DNA of 22,712 nucleotides from Rhizophagus sp. LPA8_4_AMF. Its lineage: Eukaryota; Glomeromycota; Glomeromycetes; Glomerales; Glomeraceae. The translations under genes were made by a program, and so were the position numbers. The DNA lies in the NCBI GenBank assembly GCA_021464525.1, contig JADRCO010001085.1, positions 1 to 22,712 of the forward strand. Direction: 5' to 3'. The notes below the pieces were generated by a model. That model did no database searches, had not been told where the DNA came from, and saw only the letters and a list, made by a program, of their open reading frames with translations. Each line of letters begins with the position of its first letter. Within the stretch, counting starts at the first letter, position 1. Positions 1 through 9,771 of the stretch are shown here, in pieces.

Positions 1-1589
1 TTTTATGTGTTTAAATGATCTGCATCTTATATAAAAGTTTAAATATGCCGGATTTTACAACCAATTTAACTTATATTATAGGTAAAGGATCACAGTACAG
101 TATTTTAATAAATTTTATTATATTTAATATATTCATTATGTAATAATTTAAATTTAAAATCATTGCAGGCAAATTTGCCTGCATTACAGACGAAGGGATA
201 ATAAAATTTGATATAGCGTATACCGAACTTTTATTTTATTTATTTTATTTTAATTTTAGAAGGAAGTATAAATTGTTGAAATAACAAACTAAACTAATAA
301 CAGGCACCAATGCGCATGTAAAAGCTACGCTGAAAAATTTAACTCGTCCATGGTATGCCGAATTTTATTGATTTCCGTTATAATAAAAAAAAATTCTTGA
401 ATAATCACGTGGTAGGAATTTATGCTGATTAAAATCTTAATTCTGGCAATTCTGGCCAAAATTAATATTCTTATTCACATATATATCGAACTTCCCGAAC
501 TTTTTTTCACGAGCTCGGGTATATCGGGTTAGCCACATACGATGTTAACTGGTTTGCATTCCTAGTACAAAACTTCAAATAGAGTTAGTTCTCTTTTCTC
601 TTAAGCTGATTCTTGCTGTTGAGCTTGAAAAATCTGGTGTTTTTATAAAAAAAAAAATAAATAATAAAAAAATATCAGTTATATAAAATAATCTTAATTT
701 CAATGAAGTTATATTTTGAAATTATAGATTATTTATTTCAAGTGTTTTAAGTCGTTCATTTAGATTAAGTAAAATTTTCCAGCGATACTTTGAAGATATC
801 CTTCTTGTTATGTTTTGAGTCTTAAAACTTACGAATAATATGACTAATAATAGTAATAATAGTGTTTTTTATGTATATTATAATTACTGTATTACTTATA
901 AAAGAAGTGCTTCTCGCTCGCCTTAAATAGTTTCTATTTACCATTGATCGCACAGGCTTATTCAGATTTTCCCGATTCACAAAAGGTGAAATTTTTTTGA
1001 TCATGGGATTTGCGATCACATTTTAAACCGGATGTGAAACTATAAAGGAAGGAATTTTTTGAGATAGTATCAACCAACTATCAATTGTTATTTTTCCAGT
1101 TTTAATTTTATTCTTTAAAATCTCGGTTTTATTTTTAAAAGCCAATTTTATTTTAAAAAATTTCGTATTTTTTTTTTGTTAGACATATTAAGCCAAAAGA
1201 GTAATTACATAAATTACTGTTAAACTTTGTAATTGAATGATTAATTATGTATTAATTTATTTGACCTGATCCCAGCTCGCCACGAGCTTAGACAATCTAG
1301 TAAGTAGCTAAACATAATTAATCGATAATTATTAACGTTAAAAAAAAGGATCATAATTCGGGTATGGCTAATTTTATTGGAATACACTCACTACTTTATC
1401 TTTCTTAATTATCTTAGTAAATTTATAATAAAAAATAAACCTAATTCCAATTTTTAGGATTACTGCATGATATTTAGTTAGCACTTTCATTTTTTAAATT
1501 TTTTTAGACTATAAATAAACATATCAGCCTAAACTGATTATTAAACGTTAATAATAATAACAAAACCGAAAATGAAGGGGTGTTACATC
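1..1589. other. Intergenic AT-rich stretch
   Basis: Apart from the palindrome at 164-183 I see no gene. Short G+C-richer words, such as CGAACTTCCCGAAC with GAGCTCGGGTATATCGGG at 487-529, hint at a transposon scrap. The minus-strand frame at 822-1019 is low-complexity Ile/Asn-rich sequence. Confidence 0.5.
164..183. repeat. Perfect 20-bp palindrome
   Basis: TGCAGGCAAATTTGCCTGCA reads the same on both strands. It is G+C-richer than the surrounding DNA. It could be a dimeric protein-binding site or a scar of a foldback element. Confidence 0.8.
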
Positions 1590-1905
1590 AGAAAAATTTT
1601 CCACGCAAAATCCACATGGCAGGATATATAGGAATGTATGGAACTCCACATATTTCTGAACTAATCCACATGGAATTACGTGAACCGATCTACCTAAACA
1701 TTTCATGATGTATCATGATGTACTGTATCTTCAAAGAGAATTTTAAGAATGTAATCGTAATCACTTGGAACCATTGCCTGAATAGTCCAGGACTCCAGGG
1801 GATGTTTCTTAAGGTTCGTAGTTAGAGGAAGTCCGGACCCACCTTATATAATTTGCACAAGAAGGCACACAAATTTTAGCAGGTATTCTGGAACCTCAAT
1901 TTATA
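1590..1905. other. G+C-richer block with repeated TCCACAT motif
   Basis: TCCACAT occurs at 1611, 1645 and 1665, and a related TCCACGC at about 1600. A perfect 10-bp tandem repeat, TCATGATGTA, lies at 1703-1722. The block ends around GGAAGTCCGGACCC and CTGGAACCTC. No coherent frame is visible. It looks like a fragment of a dispersed non-coding repeat, family unknown. Confidence 0.4.
1703..1722. repeat. 10-bp tandem repeat, two copies
   Basis: TCATGATGTA is repeated head to tail exactly twice within the block at 1590-1905. Confidence 0.85.
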
Positions 1906-2715
1906 ACTTTACAAAAGAAACATTAAACCAGCAAAGAAATTACCATAAACCAATAAAATTTACATTTAAAAGAAATATCTAGTTTCAATAAAGTTTATAT
2001 GGTTAATAATTGAACCTTATCCATCCACTTATCAAAGGCGTGTTAAAGTTTACAAGAAGCAATTTGAAACAATATTCAAAATCAACAATATAAAGAGATT
2101 CGATTACTATAACTTAATGAGATAAAGAAATATTACTGGGATAGTATACTTTCTTATTCTAGGTTTAAAAAAAATTATATGATTGTTATCTCATCATACG
2201 GATGATCATCCATTTAGATGAACGTACGATTGGACAACTGTTCAAAAGTAGCATTGATGCTTATTCATACTGTAATGTTCGTGATTGGTTCTAAGTTTTG
2301 AATGAAATTATATGAATTGATGAAAAAAGAAATTCAATTCAGCCATTATTGTAGAATTTCATTGATTCACTCCTACAGTCCTATAACCTATATTTGGAAT
2401 TATTTCGTTTGAGATGAAACTTTCCGAAAGATTAGCTGGTTCATATTTATATGTAAACGTGACTGGTCACGAGCTAATTAAGTTATTTCTCTTCGCTACA
2501 TAGATTATGATAGTAAACTATTTATGAAATAATAAAATTCTTCCTAATTTTGGAAGTTCATCGAAAAATTTCATATCGTTATTAGAAAATGATCTTGTTT
2601 AATATATCACAATGAACTAAGTAAATAAAATTATTCGTTTCTTGTGGTCGGGCGGATCATATAAATATTTACGAACGAAAGAATATTTATTTATTATATA
2701 AATGTTCAGGTAATA

Positions 2716-2812
2716 AGTTTACAGTAGAAATCGATTTTTGAGCCGATTAACCGTCTTAAATCAGCTAATTAATCGATTAATCTTAATCGGTTCCAACCAA
2801 TAGTTTACAGTA
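2716..2812. mobile_element. Possible 75-bp insertion flanked by 11-bp direct repeats
   Basis: AGTTTACAGTA occurs at 2716-2726 and again at 2802-2812. The 75 bp between contain CCGATTAA and, inverted, TTAATCGG, with further ATCGATT motifs. An 11-bp flanking duplication would fit a SINE-like or Mutator-type small element. Clear terminal inverted repeats are lacking. Confidence 0.4.
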
Positions 2813-3114
2813 ATTATAAATATAGCATTGGAAAATTCTGTCTCTTCATACTTTGTTTAAACTTTGTGTTTGAAAAGTTTATTATTATAAAGCTTTGTCA
2901 CGTCGCATAATTGATCAATGAAAACAATGAAAATGTAGCATTTATACATTGAATTATTACAAACTTTATTACACGGTATCATTCTTGATAAATGAAATGA
3001 TGTGGATCTAATAAGTTTCCTAATCAATTTCATCTTCGTTTGGTATTTAATACTCATTAGGTTCTTCCGTTTTCTCAAATTCTTTCAACAATGTAAATTA
3101 TTAATAATAATGAA

Positions 3115-3483
3115 CTCTCTTAGATTACAACACAAACCCGACGCTCACAATCCTAATCCCGAAAGTTCAAAAATCTGACACTCATTATTCTGACAACTTA
3201 ATGAACAAAAAATCATATTATATAAGAATATTTATTTGCAATGTATTGTATTAATTTAACTTTTACAATAATGTAGACATTAATTCTTGCGAAATTTTTA
3301 AAATTATTACATATTAATAAAAACGTTATTCATTACAAAGTATAACAAAGTTATTACGTTTAAAAAAAATTTAAAAAAAGATAATAAGTGTTTGATCATT
3401 CGTGGTTATGATTTGTCAGGATTGTGAGCGTGTTATAACGGGATTCTGATAATCAGGATATTGAACGGCTCTCTCTTAGATTA
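3115..3483. repeat. Paired direct and inverted repeats spanning about 370 bp
   Basis: The direct repeat CTCTCTTAGATTA lies at 3115-3127 and 3471-3483. Inside it, ACGCTCACAATCCT (3141-3154) is inverted as AGGATTGTGAGCGT (3418-3431). The arrangement resembles a small element with subterminal inverted repeats, though the direct repeat is long for a target duplication. Confidence 0.5.
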
Positions 3484-3497
3484 GTTATCTTACACAG

Positions 3498-3527
3498 ATT
3501 CAGATGCACCGAATTCAGATGCACCAG
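3498..3527. repeat. 15-bp tandem repeat, two copies
   Basis: ATTCAGATGCACCGA is followed at once by ATTCAGATGCACCAG. Confidence 0.85.
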
Positions 3528-3780
3528 ATTATATAGTGGCAAAAGGTCATAAAAATAAATTTAGATTTATTGACATACAATCTAGGAGATCAGAAAATTA
3601 TACATTTATACTTCATAATTTTTAAGTACCCTCCGGGCTTAGATTTTATAGGAAAATTTTAATTATGTCATAAAATTATATAAATATATACATTAAACTC
3701 ATAGGAATTGGAAATTAAGGTTATATATGATTATTAGGTGGTCATAGAGAGTAACGATATAATTAAATATACACTATTTA

Positions 3781-4361
3781 TTATGTTGTTGGAGGAATGG
3801 AAGAAATATAAGAATTTTAGAGAATTTTAGAGAAAGCAAAGGATAATATACGATAGTGGTGAATTATTAAAAAAGTTATGTTGTTGAAGGAATAGAAGGA
3901 ATATAAGTATGTTAGAGAATTTTAAAGAAAGCGAAGGATAATATACAATAATGGTGAATTATTAAAAATGTTATACGATTGGAGGAATAGAAAGAATATA
4001 AGTATTTTAGAAAATTTTAAAGAAAGAAAGGATAATATACAATAATGGTGAATTATTAAAAAAATTATGTTGTTGGAGAAATAGAAGGAATATAAATATT
4101 TTAGAAAATTTTAAAGAAAGCAAAGGATAATATACGATAGAGGTGAATTATTAAAAAAGTTATGTTGTTGGAGGAATAGAAGGAATATAAGTATGTTAGA
4201 GAATTTTAAAGAAAGCGAAGGATAATATACAATAATGGTGAATTATTAAAAATGTTATACGATTGGAGGAATAGAAAGAATATAAGTATTTTAGAAAATT
4301 TTAAAGAAAGAAAGGATAATATACAATAATGGTGAATTATTAAAAAAATTATGTTCTTGAG
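3781..4361. repeat. 95-bp minisatellite with trimeric higher-order repeat
   Basis: Six units begin at 3781, 3876, 3971, 4065, 4160 and 4255, with periods 95, 95, 94, 95, 95 and 94, followed by a short partial unit at 4349. Each begins near TTATGTTGTTGGAGG or TTATACGATTGGAGG and ends near GGTGAATTATTAAAAA. Units 1, 2 and 3 match units 4, 5 and 6 respectively better than their immediate neighbours: units 3 and 6 appear identical, and 2 and 5 nearly so. The true repeat is therefore a 284-bp trimer present twice. Since 284 is not a multiple of 3, it is not a coding repeat. Confidence 0.93.
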
Positions 4362-4639
4362 TCTACCACTACTAAATCGTTTAATTTTATATTCCTTTCA
4401 TTGTTATCTACAAAAAATAAATGGGATACCTCTTCCTCCTAAACCTTGCAATTATATTATTTGTAAGGTTAAATTTTCCAATATTTTCGTTTGTATTTTT
4501 ATTTTTATATGAAAAAGAACCTTTGAATTTAAATTTAGGAACTATTGAAGTTAATATGACTAAGGTTCTGAAATTATTTAACTAACAAAGTGTATTGGGA
4601 TTTACAAAAAGTTAATGATTCGTACAAATTTGCTATTCC

Positions 4640-5095
4640 TGATGTATTTATATTTCATCGTTGGAATTTTCTGGAGGATTAATAAACTTTAATTGCTTGC
4701 CTTCCGAATTTCCAGATTTAAGCCATGAATGAATACATAATTTTTATTTTCTTATAAGGGCAAAGATGAATTGTTACTGCCAAATCTTCTTACAGTATGG
4801 TAATTAATTCCACCCATTGATAGAATTTTACAAAATGATGCATAATTGATCATTGGGTGATTTGAAGCTGAAATTAAAATTCCATTCTTATTCAAGATTT
4901 CTTTTGATTCCAAAATTTTCTGATAATTTTGTCCTGTGAATCTTGTTGGTTGTCAATTGTAAAGACAAAAGAATATTATTTAATAAATTATTACAATTCC
5001 ATATCTTAAATATTCCAAGTTTGTTTTGCTTTTTAATAATTGCACGAAGCTTTTCTAAAGTAGTAGCATTGATCAAATTATTGGAATTGTCATGT
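4640..5095 (-). pseudogene. Decayed coding-like patch on the minus strand, unrecognised
   Basis: On the minus strand, 4888-5076 is open (with NATTLEKLRAIIKKQ), and an overlapping second frame runs on to about 4766 with ISASNHPMINYASFCK and GGINYHTVRRFG. A third short open piece follows. The change of frame near 4910 and the residue mix suggest a former gene. I do not recognise the family. Orientation is opposite to the helicase fossil that starts about 85 bp away, so they are probably separate. Confidence 0.25.
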
Positions 5096-5177
5096 TGAAA
5101 TCGTAATTAAATAAAAGTAAATAATTCATATATTAAAAAAACTTTTTTTAAGTTTCACTTTCTTATTTTGCTTAAAT

Positions 5178-5202
5178 AAAAAATGCCATTTTGGCATTTT
5201 TT
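5178..5202. repeat. Perfect 11-bp-arm hairpin with T-tract
   Basis: The arm AAAAAATGCCA (5178-5188) and its complement TGGCATTTTTT (5192-5202) surround a TTT loop, and the T-run extends to 5203. It resembles a small terminator-like stem-loop and abuts the helicase fossil. It may be a scar or the end of a small element. Confidence 0.8.
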
Positions 5203-5356
5203 TATCCAAGACGCACCACTCAAAATAGATAAAGGTGATTCTCGTATAGTCTGTTTTGATGTCTCTGCACACTGTAGAGGTAATATACCATATTTTGACC
5301 GGTTAGAAGAAATTCAAGACCGTCCTGATAAGTATGAGAAGAAAGGGAAAGGATAA
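5180..5356 (+). pseudogene. Fossil fragment of an SF3/D5-like helicase (DUF5906-type), virus-like
   Basis: The short open stretch carries DAPLKIDKGDSRIVCFDVS followed by an acidic YFDRLEEI segment. This resembles the C-terminal part of the superfamily 3 helicase domain of D5-like primase-helicases and DUF5906 proteins, which often read NHDAPLKI.KGDRR..CFDVS. Such proteins replicate large DNA viruses, Polinton-like viruses and related plasmids. Only about 50 residues remain and no Walker A region is visible, so it is a broken relic. It lies on the same strand as the polymerase fossil downstream. The assignment is from memory of the motif, not a search. Confidence 0.55.
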
Positions 5357-5592
5357 GAGGAGAAGTACTAAAGAATCTAATAACTGTAGCACAGTACATT
5401 AAAATCGTGTGTCATGTGATATTTATCGTCGTATTTATTAATCATTTTTTTTACTACCTGATGTATTTCAAAGTTGTTTTTTTTCAACTTAGAAAACAAA
5501 CCTCTATTTTCCCATCAGGAGTAGTCAATTTAAGGATAAAGCTTATTATTTCTTCCAAGTTCCTTATAAAGGTTGTGTTGCAATTAATATGT

Positions 5593-5602
5593 GTCACGTG
5601 AC
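5593..5602. promoter_or_regulatory. Palindrome GTCACGTGAC (E-box core CACGTG)
   Basis: A 10-bp perfect palindrome around CACGTG, the classic bHLH-binding core. No gene start is nearby to give it a target, so any function is doubtful. Confidence 0.25.
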
Positions 5603-5919
5603 TTGAAGAATCGTATAATACGAATATTATCATGATTAAATCATTAAAGTTGATAATATTATCCATATAAAGTCATAATACTATAAAGTTGAAGCTTAAA
5701 CAAATATAAAGGAAAAGTTTTAATTTATATATATTAGTGAATAAGAAGGAGCGTGTAAATGCTAAGAGCAAATGGAAATTTGGTAATGTTGTCCATTTTT
5801 TAATTAATAAATAATAAATAATTATTGGTTTACTATATATTAATGAAATTATATTAATGAATGAAAAGGAGCGTAAAATATAATAAATATAAGGGTCATA
5901 TACTAAATATAATTAGTTA

Positions 5920-6115
5920 TCTTGCCATCTCGTCCCATCTTATTTCTTGTAAATTTCCATTTTCCTTTCCATATCATCACATATTTTGGAGAGAGAGACA
6001 ACACTGATATTAGAGACATATGTTTCTTGTCATCTCGTCCTACTTTTCTCGTCCTATTTCTCATTTTCCTTTTTCTTTCTTAAGTTCGCATATAGAATTT
6101 GGATCAGGGACATTC
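5920..6115. repeat. Diverged tandem duplication, about 100-bp unit, pyrimidine-rich
   Basis: Two copies share CTTG(C/T)CATCTCGTCC, then a CATTTTCCTTT-type tract, then a CATAT...TTTGGA motif. The first starts near 5922 and the second near 6027. They differ at many positions, so the duplication is old. Confidence 0.55.
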
Positions 6116-6214
6116 TTTTTCTTTTATTTTTCCTTTTCTTTACTGGGGTTTCCTGCGGATTGTCCATTGTTGCATTCTTTTTCTTTTCTTTTTCTTTTCT
6201 TTTTCTTAACATTA

Positions 6215-6334
6215 CATATAGAATTTTGGAGCGAGAATTATTGAGAATGTATTTTATATGAATGTTCATATTCTCATATAGAATTTTGGAGTGAGAATTA
6301 TTGAGAGTGAATTTTGTATAAATGTTCATGTTTG
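6215..6334. repeat. 60-bp tandem duplication
   Basis: The sequence beginning CATATAGAATTTTGGAG at 6215 recurs at 6275 and continues GAGAATTATTGAGA and AATGTTCAT with few changes. A more distant copy of CATATAGAATTTGGA lies near 6089, so the array may grow out of the older duplication just upstream. Confidence 0.85.
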
Positions 6335-6511
6335 ATCTTGATTTTTGGATTATTTTCTTTTGTTTTTTTTTTAAAAAAAAAAAAAAATATTTTTTTGCTA
6401 TTTCGCTAGGAATTTTCAAAGTCTTTTTATAAGAAATTTTTATTAACAGATTAATTGATATTATTTTATTTTTTTTTTTTGAAATTCCTAAAAATAAATT
6501 TGCTTAAACGG

Positions 6512-6557
6512 AACAATTACATAAAAACAGCGTTTTATCATAAAACGCGTAATTGTT
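6512..6557. repeat. Nested inverted repeat with one-sided bulge
   Basis: Outer arms AACAATTAC (6512-6520) and GTAATTGTT (6549-6557) and inner arms GCGTTTTAT (6530-6538) and ATAAAACGC (6540-6548) are perfect. They would stack as one 18-bp stem with a 9-nt bulge on the left and a single-base loop. Confidence 0.75.
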
Positions 6558-7396
6558 AAGAGATCTTCATTTATTGTTGTTTTTGAAAGAAAGAAAATTA
6601 TATTGGCGCCATTTGGTTTTGTTATTGTATTAAGCTGGCTATTCTTGCCTAATCTGTTTATCTATTTTTGAAAAGCTATAATTAATTTAATTAGTCAGAC
6701 ATTTATGTAACATTAAAATTTATTTTTAACACAGATCGATTTTTTTTTTCCTTTAATGCTTTTGTCAAAATTTATGAATAAAAGACTCGTGATTAAAATT
6801 CTGGATATGGATGATTTATAGTTAATTAGTTTTCTAAAAATATAAATTAACAAAGAAAAATGTCTTTGTTAAAAATAAAAAAAATGCGTGTTTCACTATG
6901 ACTCATTTTTTTTTTTTAAGAAAAAAAATTTAATTATTTTATTATTATGGTAAAGAATATTAGATTAGATAAGGGATATTACATTTGTGCGATTTTAAAG
7001 TAAGGGCGACAAAAAAAAAAAAAATCGTCGTATCGCAATGCTTTTAAGATGGTAAATATGGTTTATTTTGAATCTTAAACGCAGGCAAATTTTCCTCAAT
7101 TTTACCAAAAATTTGGAGCTCATCATTTTTTTAGATATTCTAGTATTTTTCCAAACGTTTATAATGACATTAAAAATACCAGCATATATTAATGTTTCCA
7201 GCAAAATTTTTAAATTCCTTTGTTGTTAATATTAAAATCTTTCCAAATGAAAACCTTCTCTGTATTGGTATTGTTAACAATTAATAAATTTGTTCTAAAG
7301 AAAAAAAAGAAGACCAAAAATTGAATAGGGCGTTGATATATAAAGGTGATAATAAATTTATTGTAAATTCATGTGTGTTTGGAATATTAAAAGAAA

Positions 7397-7705
7397 GTGG
7401 AGATGAAGATTGTGCAATTTGTTTATTTTCGTTGCCATGTGAGAAAAACTATATTACCAATTTATTATGACCGACATCATAACATTCAAACAGTCCACCC
7501 TCTCTGGTACTACTCAACTCCTGGCCTAACATGGAACGCATTATTCTTAATGACGGGCAAAAGTTCGAGCTCACAACTGAACAGGATATGTATATTATAT
7601 GATGGTTGAGTAAGGACTCAGAGATGGTATATCCATGGGTAAGCAGGCGATATGGCAAATAATCCTAGTATGGGCGAAGGTACTAGTTTATCATATGTAT
7701 TTCTA
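7397..7705 (+). pseudogene. Fossil fragment of a protein-primed family B DNA polymerase (Polinton/Maverick-like)
   Basis: The segment carries HPLWYYSTPGLTWNALFLMTG, which resembles the conserved SPGLSWDAMLKMTG-type motif of protein-primed family B DNA polymerases in Polintons/Mavericks and related linear plasmids. Further similarity to that part of the polymerase continues for about 40 residues. Exonuclease and catalytic palm motifs are not visible, nor are terminal repeats or capsid genes. It is a short broken relic with several breaks, not a working element. A linear mitochondrial plasmid polymerase moved to the nucleus is an alternative source. Confidence 0.55.
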
Positions 7706-7734
7706 CCAATACATAATACAATTATGGCCCATTC

Positions 7735-7769
7735 CTCTACCTCTACCTCTACCTTTGTCCTCTTTCTCT
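7735..7769. repeat. (CTCTAC)3 microsatellite and pyrimidine tract
   Basis: Three exact CTCTAC units (7735-7752) pass into CTTTGTCCTCTTTCTC. The tract lies just downstream of the polymerase fossil. Confidence 0.85.
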
Positions 7770-9160
7770 AATATATATTCTTCTTAATTTCTTCAATATA
7801 ATCGAATTATCATTCTGTTCATAGTTAATATCTAGATGCAAAACGTTTCATATTCTTCGTTAGCATACCGCATTTGAGCTTTTAAATATTTTAAAGAAGC
7901 TTTAGTTGTATTTGATATACTTGTAAACTTGCTGCTCTACTCAAAACCATTTATCGTCATTGAAGTTATTGCTGGTTGCCAAGGTGTTTAATCATTTTGT
8001 AACCTACCGCTCCCTCATTAGGTAAATTATTTAAATAAAATTATAAAAAAAATCTTTGTTTGAATTATATTTGTACAACTTTGCTTCTGATGCATGATTA
8101 ATTTCGTTAAATTTCATTAAATTTGAAATAAAAAGTTGAAAGTGAGAGGAAAATAATAAAAATGTGAGACTCGGAGTTTTTATATTGTTTTGCAGGCTAA
8201 TTTCCGGTTTAATTGATAAATCATGTTGATCAATGCACCTGCGGAATTTTTTTTTTTAGATCGGTTTTCAGCTTCATTAAAAAATGTATCAATTTTGTAT
8301 AAAGATAAAATAAAACATTGAGAAAAAGAAGAAAATTCAGTTCTCCAATCTACGCGTCACAAGATTATGATAAGTTGACGAACTCAAGCGACTGCGGAAT
8401 TTTGACATTCCGGAAAAACTTCACTATTGATAATCGTAGTCAAATTTAACATTGTGTAACAAAAATAAGTTTCGTATTTCGTACCTAATATACTATTTTT
8501 TGATAGTGATTAGCTAGTAATGTTACAAATTATATATTGTTCTACGAGTACAATCGTACAAATAAATTTAACACTAGTTTAACTTTCTATTCTTTGATTT
8601 TTGAACAATAATAATGTTATATGTTAATATTATATGTAAAAATTCTAAAAATAACAAATTCGCCCAAGTAAAAAAGACCTGTGTATTAATTATCCTGAAA
8701 TGTAATAATTATTAGACTAATAATACTTTTTTTCTTGGAAAAAGAAATACGTGTGCATAAATAAATACAAGAAATATTATTTCATTTATTTTTTTTTTTA
8801 TTTTACACGTCCGCCAGTGAAAAATTATATTTAATGTTGTAAACATGATTCCATTACCTTCAAATAAAAAATATTAGCCAAGTACATAAAAATAATATTG
8901 ATTATGGATTTCATTTTTATTTTTGAAATAGAAGAATGATTGGTCATTCCGTCATTCTTTTGTTTTGAAAGTTAGAACTGTTTACTTTCATAATAAATTA
9001 CAATATATGCATATGATCGTTATCAATTTAAATTTCCCGAACATCATACTTTTGAAATATTTGAAAGTAACTATTAATTATCTCTCGTTATTTATTTAAC
9101 ATTTAGATTAAGATATAATTATATATTTTTTTAGTTTTATCTATGATAACGAATTAATGT
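7770..9160. other. Intergenic AT-rich stretch, nothing recognised
   Basis: Homopolymer runs and AT-rich sequence with no credible frame, RNA gene or clear repeat. Confidence 0.5.
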
Positions 9161-9355
9161 TTGATCATGGATTCTTTGTCTTTGTTGAACTTGATGAAAG
9201 GTGCTAAACGTTTCCAACCAACTGAATTGGTCGAGTACTTTCAATCGTACCTTAACGAAACTCGATCAAGTTGGATCTACGAAAACATTTTTACTAAAAC
9301 TTTTGATAACGAAGACTCAACAACTACAGTCGTTAATTATCGATTTGAACTGTAA
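9161..9355 (+). pseudogene. Possible BTB-family (BTB/BACK) gene fragment
   Basis: The 64-residue frame contains TELVEYFQSYLNETRSSWI, similar to the end of the BTB domain and start of BACK in the large BTB-TLDc family of Rhizophagus-type fungi (ELL..L..Y.Q.YL.E....W....F). The front of the BTB fold and any TLDc domain are absent. The frame stops at 9353-9355, then the same frame is open again for about 44 residues. The DNA is richer in G+C than its flanks. Most likely a decayed gene copy; the similarity is modest and unsearched. Confidence 0.35.
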
Positions 9356-9771
9356 AGGTACGAAGTGGTTTCCCAATTTATATCATTTCAAAAAGACATG
9401 GCAATTCAGTCAAGATGTTACATGAATATTGATAACAAATCGGTAGTAGGGCCATCATCTTCTACAGTACTTCTCCACAAAAATGGCTTTAAATGGTAGA
9501 AATGATAGCGGTAATCAAACTGATGCCTTTCTCAAGAATAATATGGGTTCGTTTAACGTTTTGAATTCTGCTCATAACTTCACGATTGTGATCTACGAAA
9601 TATATTAATTATTAACGTTAAGGTGTTTCTCAACCTATTGTTCCAGTTAAATTTATAGTTAATTACGCTCTCAATCCTGTCTGCAAGTCCAGGAAGCATA
9701 AAACTTTCGCCCGTATGCTACGCAAGGTAACTTACCTGTTGGACGAGATTGCAAACGGGTGTACATTTTGA
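9356..9771 (+). pseudogene. Coding-like continuation downstream of the BTB-like fragment, unrecognised
   Basis: Three short open stretches follow one another in different frames: about 9356-9499 (VVSQFISFQKDMAIQ), 9483-9608 (starting MALNGRNDSGNQTDAF) and 9622-9771 (starting GVSQPIVPVKFIVNY, stop at 9769-9771). Codon-like composition and higher G+C than the flanks suggest former exons. No family is recognised. A TATTAACGTTAAG sequence before 9622 looks like a branch point plus acceptor, so some frame changes may be introns rather than damage. Confidence 0.3.

Noticed and set aside
3781-4361. CRISPR-like array
   Set aside because: The units are contiguous 95-bp tandem copies without unique spacers, and the window is eukaryotic.
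5986-6261. Overlapping plus-strand frames of 91 and 74 residues rich in Phe, Ser and Leu, resembling membrane segments
   Set aside because: Both read the same TTTTC-rich repeat in different frames, so the apparent hydrophobicity is a composition artefact.
6054-6419. 121-residue minus-strand open frame rich in Lys and Asn
   Set aside because: It is the complement of a pyrimidine-rich, tandemly duplicated tract; the Lys-rich composition follows from TTTTC runs and no domain is visible.
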